Assembly: GCA_032719365.1 (NCBI GenBank)
Contig: CM064873.1
Span: forward strand, 3,072,501 to 3,136,500
Reading direction: 5' to 3'
Length of the DNA: 64,000 bases
From: Prinsepia uniflora
Taxonomy: Eukaryota > Streptophyta > Magnoliopsida > Rosales > Rosaceae
This document shows, one piece after another, positions 1 through 11,855 of the stretch. The notes below the pieces were generated by a model. The model was not told where the DNA came from and searched no databases. It was given only the letters and a program-made list of their open reading frames with translations. Position numbers and translations under genes: made by a program. Every line of letters begins with the position of its first letter. The first letter of the stretch is position 1.

Positions 1-1474
1 GGTGACTCGAGGTTGAAGGAGCACTGTAGCAGGCGCGTGGAGGTGCGTGGGGAGGATTCCGGCCAAACCTCCAACATGGTTTTGGTTCTAAATGTCCTAA
101 GGAATCCATTGGTATGCTTTTCGGGTGAATCGGACGGTGTTATGAGGTAGTTCAGGAATCCGGACGGTTTAGGGTTTAAGATTAAAATATTAATAAATTC
201 CCGAAAAATTGGGGAAATTAGGGTTAGTACCCTTGATGTAATTGTGACTCTATTTGGTGCATATTGACAGGACGGGAGACGCCTGAGACGGTCGAGGAGC
301 GCACGGAGCGCGATTGACTCGTTCTGATTCGTGAATGGACTCTTTCTTTCTTTCGAGCATGCCTAACTGTTTTTATTGATGTTCCATGATATTACATGTG
401 TTTTTATGCTTCTTGTTGATGATTATATGTGGTTGATATGTTTGCACGCTTTTCGAGACATTTCTGGGATTTTGCACGTTTTTCGAGAAAAGCTGGTTTT
501 CGGATTTTGATACCATATTTGGGGATTTCAATCTATAAGTGTTTTCTGATGATGATAAATGGATTGTGAAACATGATTTGTAATTAAATGTGGTTTTGGT
601 TTAAAAAGTGGATTTCCGGATTTGGGTTCGGAATGGCGGTTCTGAACGCCGGATGGGCTTCGAACCGGGGATTTCGGATTCGAGTTTGGTTATGGATTTA
701 GAAATGATTGAAATTGGATTGGATTTGATGGATCTGGATATTGGGTTTAAAGACCCGGATTATGATTAACGGGGGACGGGCCCGGATTGAGTTTAAAGAC
801 TCGGGAGTTTAAAGACTCGGATATTCATGATATTACCCCCGTAGGCCTATTGAGTTTAAAGACTCGAGAGTTTAAAGACTCGGAATTACATTTGAGGTCT
901 GGTTGAGTTTAAAGACTCGGATAGACCCAGCAGGTTTGATCGTAAAATGATGGTTTGATATTCACGATTTCTGATACGATTTCATGATGCTTAAGATATG
1001 AGTTTTATATCCGTTTTATAGTGTTTCTGTTTCTTATGATGTTTTATGTTATGGTTTTCTAATATATAGTTGGGCATGTATGTTTTCAAAACGGAGGGAA
1101 CAAATATTATTATTGTTTTCTTAACTCTGATTTGATGAGAAACTGTTTTTGAACCTTTTATTTTCTTTAGTCCACTCACATTTTTGGTTTTAAATTTTCC
1201 CTCCAGGTCGTGGTGATAGCGTCGGGGTGAACGTTGAGGCAGGAATCGAGGCATAGAGCTTACGACGTTCTTCCGTTGCCAGACTAGCATAGTAGGATTT
1301 TGTGCCCATTTTGTAGGACTATGCTCTGACTTACAGTTGTAGTATATTTACTCCTTCGTCTGATAGTTATGCTTATAGTGGTATTAAGGTTAATTTGGTA
1401 CTTTAGGTGTGATTGTCAGACGGGAGCAGGGTTCGTCTCGGGTATCGAGGCGATATTTGGGACGGGTCCTGACA
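1..1474 (+). mobile_element. 3' part of a Ty3-type LTR, same family as element A
   Basis: The window opens inside an LTR. The sequence aligns by eye with 36194-37735 of the element A 5' LTR: the same GCGCGTG-rich block, the same 16-base GAGTTTAAAGACTCGG repeats (about 780-920), the same 'GTCAGACGGGAGCAGG' near the end, and the terminal CCTGACA. No primer-binding site follows at 1475, so this is either the 3' LTR of an element lying to the left or a solo LTR. Short ORFs inside it are not genes. Confidence 0.85.
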
Positions 1475-1655
1475 CGTTCAAAGCCATATTCCACAAATTC
1501 TCAAACTCTTATTTTAGGCTCGTTTTAGGTCAAACCAAGGCTTGGTTCATGATCTTTGGACCCTCATGATAAAAAAGGACCCAAGTTTGAAGGAAGAAGA
1601 GCGTGACACCAGGAAGAACTCGACCAAGAAGGAAAATCAAAACTTTCGAGCTTTA
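1475..1655. other. Unassigned spacer between two LTRs
   Basis: About 180 bases between the end of the first LTR and the start of the next. It carries no recognisable gene, primer-binding site or polypurine tract. It is the left flank of the solo LTR at 1656 and continues, after that insertion, at 4631. Confidence 0.5.
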
Positions 1656-3090
1656 TGTAACACCCCGGAAATTCGAGGATTTCAATATTGTACTTTAATG
1701 TGTGATTTGACGATTTTACCCTTGTGAATGGTATGGTCAATTGATGACTTTTTGATTGATGAACTAAATGAACTTTGACCTATGACCGTGACATAGTTCG
1801 GGACGTCACGAGTTCATAGACAGGTGGCACGTCCAATTCGGACGATCAGGGTAAAAGTTATGACTATCGGAAGTTCAGGGGCATTACCGTAATTTGGACT
1901 CTCGGGGGAAAATGTTGACTTTTCTTTTGACAACTAATTTTCAGTTGACTCAAGGACCGTTGGGTAGGCCTCGACGTCCTGAGTCCGTAGACAGGCGGCA
2001 CGCCGAAATCGGACTTCGTACGAGGAAGTTATGGTCAGAAACGTGAATTCGGGAAGTTCGTGTCTCGGTTTTCGTGTCGAATATTAAATTCAGGAAATCT
2101 GATTGGAGGACACCTGGTGAGTGACAAGTGTCACTCACCCATTGGCTAGATTGGATCAGATCCACTATAGGATTAAATAACATTTAAATCAGCTTTAAAT
2201 TACAGCCCTTAGATCTGAAATCCCTTGATCTGATCTCAGCCTTTGATCTCATTCTGAGATTCAATCCTGGCCCTTGATCCTTGTTCCTGTTCTGTATTAA
2301 ACTACATGGAATCATGCAACCATGTGTTCATTCTCACCAATCGTTTGCACGATTTCCACTTGGGACCAAACCAGCAGCCCTCACCACTCAACCTCACACT
2401 CCCAGGCAGCCAACAGCCACCCCCGGACGCCGGCCACCGCTCCACGGCCGCCCTGCACGGCGGCATTCTCTCAAACCCGTGAAGAAAACCCGAGCAGCCC
2501 AAGTCACCAAACCATCCAACCTTCAATCTAGGACTTGAACCAACGTACGGTTGGGATCACCGTGACGACTGGACGGCAAGGAACTGACCCTGACTGTGTA
2601 CGGCGGCGACACGGCGGCGATTGGACGATAAACTCGTAGGTAACCATTTTCCTTCCCTGCTTCGAACCGTCTGTTTGTGACGTTGACATCGTTTGGTTAC
2701 TGTTAGGACACGTCTAGGAGACCTTGACGACCAATTTGGACCCAGGACCGGGACTGAACAACCGTCGACTCGCCGGAGGGGATAAACAGAACCGGCCACC
2801 AGACTTCCCGTCGATTTTCAGGTAACCTCTTAGACCTAAAACCTAACTCTAGTTACACAGAACCATTCTAGGGATTAAGACGAGTAAATAGGGATCAAAC
2901 TGGACGAAAATGACCGAGAAATGAAGAAATGGCAACCGGGTCATGATCGCGGGTCTGATCGACCCGAGTTGCAGGTATTCGGGTCAACCCGTCTGATGAC
3001 AGCGGTGCTGACGTGGCACCCTGTCAGTCTGTCAGATGACGTGGACCAACCGTGAGCCGACACGTGTCACATGTCAGTGCACAGTCAGCA

Positions 3091-3161
3091 CTGACATGTC
3101 AGTGACGTGGACCAGTCAGGGACTGCCACGTGTCACTGACATGTCAGTGACGTGGACCAGT
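3091..3161 (+). repeat. Two-copy 26-base direct repeat with TGACATGTCA palindromes
   Basis: A 26-base unit containing TGACATGTCA followed by GTGACGTGG occurs at 3091-3116 and again at 3136-3161, a spacing of 45 bases. The palindromes are at 3092-3101 and 3137-3146. The surrounding 2985-3345 is saturated with TGACA, ACGTG and CACGTG words. It lies in the solo LTR, just upstream of the TGACGTCA array. Confidence 0.85.
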
Positions 3162-3287
3162 GCCGTGCTGACACATGGCACATGTCAGATCCGACACGTG
3201 GCCTGACAGATCAGTGTGGTGGACCAATCAGATGTTGACACGTGGCACCTGTCAGAGTCTGACATGTCAGACCTGACAGCTGTCAGA

Positions 3288-3341
3288 TGACGTCAGCATG
3301 ACGTCATGCTGACGTCAGCAGTGACGTCAGCGATGACGTCA
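3288..3341. promoter_or_regulatory. Array of five TGACGTCA palindromes with helical spacing
   Basis: Perfect 8-base TGACGTCA palindromes start at 3288, 3299, 3310, 3322 and 3334, so the spacings are 11, 11, 12 and 12 bases, close to one DNA turn. TGACG/ACGT-core palindromes are the established binding sites of plant bZIP factors of the TGA class. The position in the first half of a solo LTR suggests a U3 enhancer, but activity is inferred, not shown. Confidence 0.75.
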
Positions 3342-4630
3342 GCAGGAACTGTTCCTGCGTTGACCGACGCGTTGACCGGCGCGTGTGAACAGTGTTTTTG
3401 GTGGGACCACCACCATTCTTTAGGTTTCGACTATCCGGATCCAATGGCGGTGGTTTCGGGTCGATCGGAGATCATTAAGTTGGTCAAATTAAAGTTTAAT
3501 GCCTTGGGAAGCGCGTTCGGGCGGCTTTCCCGGGCCGGTTTCGACCTAGGTTTTCATGGTTGAATGTTGGGGGTTTAAATTGACCTTTACGAATACTTGG
3601 ACTTGACAGGGATTGTACATTTGTACCAGGACGAGGGTATACGTTCGGTTTCTAGCAGGATTGTACTGTGAGTGGGCCATTTTCTTAAACCCTTGTGTGC
3701 ATAAATGTTTTCTGGTTTTATTATACTTATTCACATGCTAAAACAATAATGGTTTTGATGATATGGAAAATATGGTTATGGCACGTTTCACGGTATTTGG
3801 GCTTGAGACCCGTCTGATGAAACTTAATGATTGGTTCGGATGTTATCTATGTATATATATATGCCTTGCATGTGGATATCAATAAAATGCATTTGTTACT
3901 GCACTGTATAGATCCTTCCATATTATATTGTCTCCTCCGGATGAGGTACCCCGGAGAGGTCACGGACGTCTAGAACGTCCAGCGTCTATGACGCTAAGCA
4001 TCGGGGATGCTGTACCCGAACGGGGTTCGGGGATTGAACTCGGAATTGAGACCCGAGTGGCACGCGTAGCCTTGTGATTGTGACCTTATTGGACGTCAGG
4101 GACGTCAGACATCAGGGATGTCGGGTTTGGAGTGTATAGTGCAGCAACTAAAATTATACTTATGGTTTTATTATATGCCTTATGGTTCATATTATATGGT
4201 TTATGATTTTGAATTATGATGCACGCATGTTTGGAAAACGGAGGGGTAAATTATATGTTTTACTTATCAAACGATTTCATAAACTTGAGTTTCGGTCCAC
4301 TCACCCTTAATGTTTTGATAACCCCTCCAGGTCGGGAAACTGAGGTAGAGGAGGAACCAGAGGCTGAGGCATAGATCTACTTCTGCGTACCTGAACCCCT
4401 GCTGGGCGGTGTACCCGCAGGTTTACTTTAGAGTCGTGCTCGCAAATTTGTAATTTTGGATTATATCCCTTATCTGACATTCTTTTAATTCGAATTTGAT
4501 GTATGACTTTAATTTGGTTATTTATACTTTTAAATGTTTTGAGGTTAAAATTGGTATGAATTATTGGGTGTCAGACGGGAGCAGGGCACGTCCCCTTGTG
4601 GTCCCTGTGGGATCGGGGCGGGTCCTGTCA

Positions 4631-4871
4631 TTTATATCATAAAATCCAGGTAGTTTATTACAATTCATTGAATAGATGAATTTTGACTATTAGAACGTTA
4701 AATTTGGTTGAGTTTTAAAAAAATTAGGAAGGTTTGAATTTCTGGGCAAAAATGGTGAATTCCAGCTAGCCGAGGGAGGCGGCCGCAGCGGCCTAGCGTA
4801 TTCTCTAGCGGGCCGATGATGTCACCAGGTGATGTCATGATGACGTTAGTTGACATATGACAGGGGATGGG
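4631..4871. other. Unassigned sequence between two solo LTRs
   Basis: About 240 bases with no gene. The right end (GC-rich stretch near 4780, then direct repeats of GATGTCA near 4815-4840) is the left flank of the minus-strand solo LTR and is continuous with 8175 onward once that insertion is removed. It may be the 5' part of the LTR that ends at 10346. Confidence 0.45.
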
Positions 4872-7800
4872 TGACAGGACCCCGTCCCAACTGGACGTCA
4901 AAAACCGTGCCCGGTCCTGCTCCCGTCTGACAAGTCAACCAAAGGTCCGAAACTACCCTTCAGTGCTTGCCAGACAAGGGATGTTTGCGCTGATTTCTGC
5001 TGTTGCCACTGCCTCACGATCAGTCCCGAACGTCGTACCACGACCTGGAGGGTCACAAAACAGAAAAGGTGTGAGTGGACAAAAATGACCTCTTATAAAA
5101 ACGTTTGCCAAAATACATTCTTACCCTCCAGTTTTCACAAACTTGCATGCATATCACAAAACATGAGTAATAGTATGAAATCATTCAAGTATGAACCGTG
5201 GACCGATAAAATCAAAACATATTTTCCCATGGTCCATAAAACTCATGTTCACCAAATCAGTTCATGTTATAAAACATCAAATCCCGGCTCTCAGGCCAAA
5301 ACATGTGAAAACATAATCACCTGTCCACAAGGACCAAAAACCCGTACTCAATACCAGTACGTCATCACAAACAACATCAATCAGCACTAATCACAAGTGC
5401 ACAATAAATATATCAATCCAATCAATCCGCACTACTCACAAGTGAACAAACTATCACAATCACATATGCACTACTCACAAGTGCACAATCAAACCATCAA
5501 CTGCACTACTCACAAGTGCTGCACTACGCGTAGGCCAATATCCAGCCACTCTCTCGGGAACAGACACCTTTGGGCTCAACCCTCGGGCTCAGTCACATCT
5601 GGGCGAACACATCCCCAGGCTCAGACCCATCCGAGTGGTACATCCAGGCTCAGTCACATCCGAGAAGCTGACTACCATAGGATCAACTCCCGATCCTACA
5701 ATCACATCCCCCAAGCTCCGGTCATTTGGGTAATCCCCCCAAGCTCCGACCGTCTGGGAATTTCACGATCACAATGAAAACCATCTCGGGAATTACATCC
5801 CAAAATATTTCAATCAAATTTTGTCTTCATACAAAGTCAAGATCATTCCCGACTGGGTCTCAAGCCCAAATCACCATTTTCACGTAAACCGTTAAAATCA
5901 CTTTTTAAAACAATAAAATAATCCAGAAATCATCATTGACTCACCAACTAAGTCAAAATATCATTTTAGAAATCCTTTTGACTCCGGACCTAGCCCAAAA
6001 CATCATTTGCACGTTCCTCGTAAAATGTGCCTGAAAGACTGATTAAAATAATCATAAAATCACAATAAATCATACAAAATCATCAATTTTATCATAATCA
6101 CATGTGACTCCAAATCCGAGTCAAAATCACTATCCAGTTGGGTTCTCAAGCCCAAAATAACATTTTCACGCAAATCCATGCGTTCGCAACCTGAGTTGCC
6201 ATTTTCACGTAAATCCATGAAACGGATCCTTGACTCCTTCCCGAGTCAATACATCATTCTCAAACCATGACTCATGAGTCCAAACATCATTTTAATCAAT
6301 TTCAATCTCGGACTCATAACCCAAGTCCAAACATCATTTTCAACTAATTTCATAATTTCTCGAAAATCGTGCCAAATAATATAATAATCCATAAAATCGA
6401 GAAATCACCGGATTGAAATATAAATCATGCCAAAACATATAAAATCATATAATAAAGCATTTAAATCAGATATGCATGCATCACGGTTAGAAAACAAAGT
6501 CCACTTATACACACCGTCCAAAACGGTCCGTTTCCGAGCTGCACGTTTTTCCGTAAATTCTGGAAATCACAACTCCTGTCCAAAATCATTATAGAGGGTT
6601 ACTAACATCTCAAAATACTTCATATAATTTTCCCCAATTTTTTCAGAATTTAAATACGTATTTTAAACGTAAAACAAAACATCGGATACGCGGAACATCA
6701 ACGAAACGATATCCGATTTCCTCGAAACCAGTGTCAAAATGTTCGTTACAATGAGAGGATTCAAAGTCATGTTGACCTCACCTTGAAACTAGGCCGTACG
6801 CGCCCTCACGCGCCGCCGTGAGTGGCTGTGTGTGAAACCCACGCGCCAGCTACAGTAATCGTCTTCCTCACCCGTTTGTCTGTAAAACGGGTCCTTTAGC
6901 ACGCGAACAGACCCGGTACAAATCCTATCAATTCGATACCAATTTCAACAATTGAACACTCAGTTATCTTCGGTTCAAGTCCAATTAAAGATCTGTGAAC
7001 TTAATTACAAACAATCATACCTCAAATCATACAACTCGAAGATGAACATCGAAGAACTCTCGAACACTATTCATCATTCGAAATCCTTCCATGTCGATCG
7101 ATTTCCTTCAATTGATGCATCCAGAAGCTTCACTGGACTCAGGTAAACTCTTTCCCCATCTCAATTGCATCGATCCAAGGCTCAAACTCCACGACTCAAG
7201 CTCGAACCTTGCTCACTTTTACCAGACCCGTTCAGAGCCAATTGAGCCTCAATTGCCTTCGTTCTTGATCTGAAACAACTCGTCACAACCTCAGGAAGCT
7301 AATTCCAAGCTCAATTTCGGACCCCGTAGCTCAAATCTCAACATTCGAATTTTCCCTCCCAAAATTCACAAATTCGATTCTCACACTCCAGCCTCTCTCT
7401 ATCCCTCGTGTTTGCCCAGCTAAGTTAGCCTCACCAAACTCTTAATTTTCCCCTCAAAACCAGTTAAGGAAGACAACCAATTCTCTCAATTCTGATTCCC
7501 CATTTTGTGCACGGTTTGAAGACAAAGAGGATTAATGGTGGAATAAATGATTAAGGATTAATTAACAAATAATAAAACATCATAATGATGTTTTCCCTAA
7601 GACATGGATCTGTGTTTAAGCCTCAATTTAAGGGATGAGTGACACTTGTCACTCATCCAGGTGTATTCAATCATCGAGTACTATTCATAATAAAATAATA
7701 TTTTATTCGAAATCCCGGTTCGTTTGGTTAATCGAGTCTGTTCCCGTGACCATAACTTCGTCGTCGAATCTCCGATTTCGGCATGCCGCCTGTCGTTGGA

Positions 7801-8174
7801 TTCGTATCAACGAGACCTACATAACGGTCCTTGGCCCTCGTCCATTGGACTTCCCGGGTCAAAAGTCAACATTTGGCCCCTTTTCAACCAAATTACAAAA
7901 ATACCCCTCAACTTCCGAACACCATAATTTTTTCCTCGAATGTCGGAATCGAACGTGTCACCTGTCTATGAACTCGTGACGTCCCGAACTACGTCACAGT
8001 CATTGGTCAAAGTCCGTTTGACCGCCCGAACTAAAAGTCAACATTTTGCCCACGCTAGGGTCAAAACGGTCATTTTGCACAATTCGTCCGATTTCACTCA
8101 ACTAATTCCCGATTAGTCATTCTAAAGCATAATTAATTAATATTTAATCCCGACACTCGGGACGGGTCATTACA
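4872..8174 (-). mobile_element. Solo LTR, minus orientation, with target duplication ATGGG
   Basis: Read on the plus strand it starts TGACAGGACCCCGTCCC and ends GGGTCATTACA, the reverse complement of the TGTAATGACCCG...TGTCA pattern. The direct repeat ATGGG flanks it exactly (4867-4871 and 8175-8179). No internal region, primer-binding site or ORF with homology is present, so this is a solo LTR left by recombination between two LTRs. At 3303 bases it is the longest LTR in the window. Confidence 0.9.
5384..5518. repeat. Four-copy short repeat inside the solo LTR
   Basis: The word GCACTACTCACAAGTG occurs at 5384 (one mismatch), 5429, 5468 and 5503, so spacing shrinks from 45 to 39 to 35 bases. 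A second run of degenerate repeats built on 'CAGGCTCAGTCACATC' follows at about 5575-5660. Both lie where the other LTR families in the window also carry short tandem repeats. Confidence 0.8.
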
Positions 8175-8241
8175 ATGGGTGGTGCCACATGGCAGGGTTG
8201 TCATAGCATGTCAAGTGCAATGTGGCAAGTGGTTAGTGGGC

Positions 8242-8390
8242 CACGTGGCGGATGGCTGGTAGTGCCACGTGGCACGTGTTAGGGTATGCCATGTGGTAGT
8301 TGTGTCAGGTTGTAAATGACATGTGGTAGGGCCATGTCTGCCTAGAGCTGTTGTCAACAGGTGACGTGAGAGGCTAACGTCACGCACGTG
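8242..8390. promoter_or_regulatory. Cluster of four CACGTG (G-box) motifs in an LTR
   Basis: CACGTG occurs at 8242-8247, 8266-8271, 8273-8278 and 8385-8390. The second lies in a 14-base perfect palindrome, GTGCCACGTGGCAC (8262-8275), overlapped by the third. G-boxes are known bZIP and bHLH sites in plants. A regulatory role for this LTR is inferred only from motif density. Confidence 0.6.
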
Positions 8391-9307
8391 TGGCGCGCGC
8401 GTGGGCATTGACTAAAACTTTGACTGGCACATGAGGGCGCGTGAGAGCGAATCTCGAGGTGAGGTCATGATTTTTCAAAAGGTTTCGACGAGTTGAATCC
8501 AATTGTGGTAGTTTAAGGTCAATTAGAGTTCATTTATGGGTAGTTTTGGGCATTTTTCTCCTCGTTACTTTGACAAGCGAGAACGCTCCAGGGACTTCTG
8601 AGGAGCGCCCGACTCAGGATTTAGCTACTAGTTAGACTTTGAGTAGGCATTTTATTTCATAATTATTATGCATGCATATTTAAGTGTTTATATGATTTTA
8701 TGATAAGAATTGGATGGCTATGTTTTGGTTAAATGATTAGCAATGATTATTGGATTCTGCTGGTTTTGGTGTATATATATATATATGTATGTTTTCGTGT
8801 ATGAATTATTAAACACAGGTTTTGGTGAATATTTGGAAATGAACTGAATTTGGGATCATGCTAGGGTTATGAATCTTTTGGACTTTCACTCATATTTGAT
8901 AGCATGATAAAAAGTATTTTGTATAGTAACTGTTTTATGGCATGTCATCCTCATTCCAAATCCGGAGTTGGACTTCGAGGATTGCTAGTGAAGAACTCGA
9001 ACGTGGTCGGAGTTGGAATCCACACGGCCGAAGGAGTTGAACTCCGCATGATATGTATGTGTCTATTGGTAGTATAGAGGGAATGCTAGTTGAATCAAGA
9101 GAATGAGGTTGACTATTTTTTGTGTTGTTTCCAGGAATATGTGTGTTGGCATGGCCTTTGTGGGATCCAGGAGTTATGTATATTTGGCATGGTTTTTACT
9201 CGAAATTTATGTTTCCTCATTTATGCACGCATGTTTTTATAAAAACAGAGGGAATACCGATGTTTTCAGAAATTGGTTTTCTAATAGCTTTATTTTTGTC
9301 CACTGGC

Positions 9308-10023
9308 AAGGGGTGGGCATATTGTCTCGAAATACCGAAACCATCCCGTCACGTATCATACCAAACCGAAAAAAAAATTGAATAGTAAAACTGAAAGGAT
9401 GATCAGTATCGTACCGATACCGTACCGGTTTAAATCGGTACGAGATCGGTTTCGATGTTACGTAATACCGTCCCATACTAAAACCGAACCGGTTTTAATT
9501 TTTTTAATTAATTAAAAATTAAATTAAATTCAACAATAAAAAACACCTAATAATCTAATAGCTAATGATGGATTTAATTGTATATTAATTTAGTTGATAG
9601 ATTTAATTGTATATTAATTTAGTAGATTTAATTGTATTTTAAGAGTTTTTTAGTTGATGGATTTAATTGTTTGTTAGGGTTTTTTAGTTAATGTTGTTAA
9701 TTTTAGTTGATGAATTGAGATTGATTGGGTTATTAATTTTCTATACATTTTGAGCAATATTTGTTACCCAACAAGAGTCTCAATTTCTCAATTTTATCAA
9801 GATGTTGCTTTTAGACATTGAATCAAGTACTAAATAAATGAAATTATGAATTTGGTTTCAAAATCGAAACCGTACTGAACATAATTGGTATGATACAGTA
9901 CGGTACAGTAAGGTATCAATTTTATATTTATAAATATCATACCATATCGAACCGGTTAAAATTATTTGATACGTTTCTGGTATCACATTCATACCGAACC
10001 ATATCAAATCATGTCCAGGGCTA
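9308..10023. mobile_element. Non-autonomous hAT-like element inserted in an LTR
   Basis: About 716 bases interrupt the LTR landmark GTCCACTCACGG. The flanks are CCACTGGC (9300-9307) and CCACTCAC (10024-10031), an imperfect 8-base duplication (6 of 8 identical). The left end AAGGGGTGGGCAT and the inverted right end TAGCCCTGGACAT form imperfect terminal inverted repeats of the TGGGCA type often seen in plant hAT elements. The interior is rich in ACCG/CGGT words arranged as inverted copies near both ends and has an AT-rich centre with short direct repeats of TTGATGGATTTAATTGT (about 9560-9680). No transposase is encoded. Confidence 0.6.
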
Positions 10024-10346
10024 CCACTCACGGTTTTAATGATTCTTCATACCCTCAAAGCTACTTTTGTGACGATGGCTGATCTGAGGCCAAGGCATTA
10101 TTGTCCTTGGACTGCGTACTCATTTTAAATCAGAGTAGAATTCTAGTTTTCTTCACTATATTTCTAATGCTCTATATAACCATATTAAAATTCTGTTATC
10201 GATTGACACGTGGATTTATTAATTATCTGACATTTTATACATGTTTATTTTGGACTAAGGGTATTTTGGTATTCTGAGTTGTTGTGTTAGACGGAAGCAT
10301 ACTCTTTCTTAATTATCGAGGTATTTTCGGGGAGGGTCTTGTCATA

Positions 10347-11855
10347 AACCGAGTCAAATTTCATGTTATTCTACGTGTTCTCAATATTATAGTAAAAGCT
10401 GATTGATTATTGCATATGCAAAGGCCATATGACTATTTGGTAATCAAGTAGATTGAGAGGTGTCTGATAAAATTGTCCTATTACCAATCGCACGTAGAAG
10501 AGATGGCAGGCATAAGGCGAAGAGAAACCTATCCCTTGAAGAAGAAAGATCAACTTGTACTTATGCAAGATGTGGTCTAGTTGGCCAACTTTCTAGAATC
10601 CAATTGCAAGTCAACCTACTATTTGACGTAACATTATACTATTTCAATTTAACTATTTTAATGAATTAGTGTTTTGATTTTATTATTATTTTTATATTAA
10701 TTGTCTTTTTATTATTGTATTATACTATTATATGAGAGATGTTTTCTAAAATTTGATACTACCAAAAATAATATTTGTATAAATAATATAAAGCCCAAAT
10801 TAAAAATTAGAAGCGAATACTCTGTATACATAGTTCTCATTAAAAATATTTATTGGGAACACAGGTTTGACCCAGGATTTGAGAGATCTCTTATTTTAGT
10901 TTTGAGTACTGAGGATACTCAAGTCTATTTTTTTTTTAAATGTGACATTTTTAAATTTGAAGACCAAATTTTTGCAATTTTGTTTATAAATTCTCTTAAT
11001 ATAGCCCCATAAGCATCATGCTTTAAGCTCTCTTATTTCTTAAATCCCCGCCTCCTTTTATCTATTTGATTGGTTCATATTATTGAAGAATTAGGATAAC
11101 TAAACGCTCTTTCTCCTTAATTGAAGGCCTAATTATTTGTTGGGTTTCTTCTTCATTAATTATCATATGCAGCAACACATGAATACTGTCGTATCAGTAC
11201 AGACTACAGGTTTAGATTTTGGAATTTCACACGTTGGAGCATTTTTCATCTGCCGAAATAACCAGGCTATTTTCTTGTTGCCGATTCAAAATTAGAACAT
11301 AAAAATCGAAAATTGATGGAAAAAAATGTGGGTCGTAACCAGGCCCTCAAATCAGAGAGCATCAGAGAGAGCAGACATGCGGACCCAAAGTTGTTCAATT
11401 TCCGTGCACATCACCATGCTTCCTTCATTGTTTTCACATCCAGAGCATCGGCTTAATTGTGCACGGATCTGTGTATGTATAGATTAATTCAACCAATAAA
11501 TCAAACAAAATCACTGAATGAATCAAGAGCGAGATGCTTATTCAAATGCAAAAACTGAGACATTGAAAGACGAATAAATTAAACAAACAAAATGGAAAAA
11601 CGTTTGAAGAAGTCCGGCTCAGCCGCTACGGAGGGATTACTCTTCTTCCATTATTTATAGGTGATTGGAGAGTCCAATCAGTTAGGGTTTTGCGTTATTG
11701 AATATGTGAATTTACGAAAAAGACCAGGTTTTTTTTCTCTGACTAAAGAGCCCAACTTCACTAGGATCCAATTTGGTTTTGGGCCTGGTAAATTTTCATT
11801 AACCTCGGGTAGTGTTGTATTTTTTTAAAACGATACACTAATTTGAATAATTTTA
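10347..11855. other. AT-rich intergenic DNA, no gene recognised
   Basis: I see no conserved coding region here. Short ORFs at 10460-10669 and 10701-11012 have no recognisable motif and a composition like the surrounding AT-rich DNA. A stretch at about 11420-11700 contains TATTTATAG and looks like old transposon sequence, but no termini could be fixed. Confidence 0.45.

Larger units (their letters stand above)
1656..4630 (+). mobile_element. Solo LTR of a Ty3-type retrotransposon
   Basis: It begins TGTAACACCCCGG and ends GGGTCCTGTCA, the same start and end pattern as the paired LTRs elsewhere in the window, and carries the family's internal landmarks (GTCCACTCACC near 4290, GTCAGACGGGAGCAGG near 4570). 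No TGGTATCAGAGC primer-binding site follows and no coding region is present, so it is a solo LTR. The flanks are CTTTA on the left and TTTAT on the right. They share TTTA but are not a clean 5-base duplication, perhaps because one T was lost at the left junction. Confidence 0.75.
8175..10346 (+). mobile_element. Older Ty3-type LTR (right part), interrupted by a hAT-like insertion
   Basis: This stretch carries the same ordered landmarks as the intact LTRs: a GCGCGTG block followed by GAATCTCGAGGTGAGGTCA (about 8430-8468), a CATGCATA stretch, GTCCACT...CACTCACGG (interrupted at 9308), GTTAGACGGAAGCA near the end and the terminal GGGTCTTGTCA. No primer-binding site follows. The 5' border is not clear; it probably lies left of the solo LTR at 4872. 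It is more diverged than the paired LTRs of elements A, C and D. Confidence 0.6.

Noticed and set aside
4740..4800. Cloning-vector linker (EcoRI-, NheI- and NotI-like sites close together)
   Set aside because: The stretch is flanked by ordinary repeat sequence on both sides and GC-rich words of this kind are common in these LTRs. There is no vector backbone.
10460..10669. Small protein gene of 69 codons
   Set aside because: No recognisable motif, AT-rich composition and no splice or promoter support.
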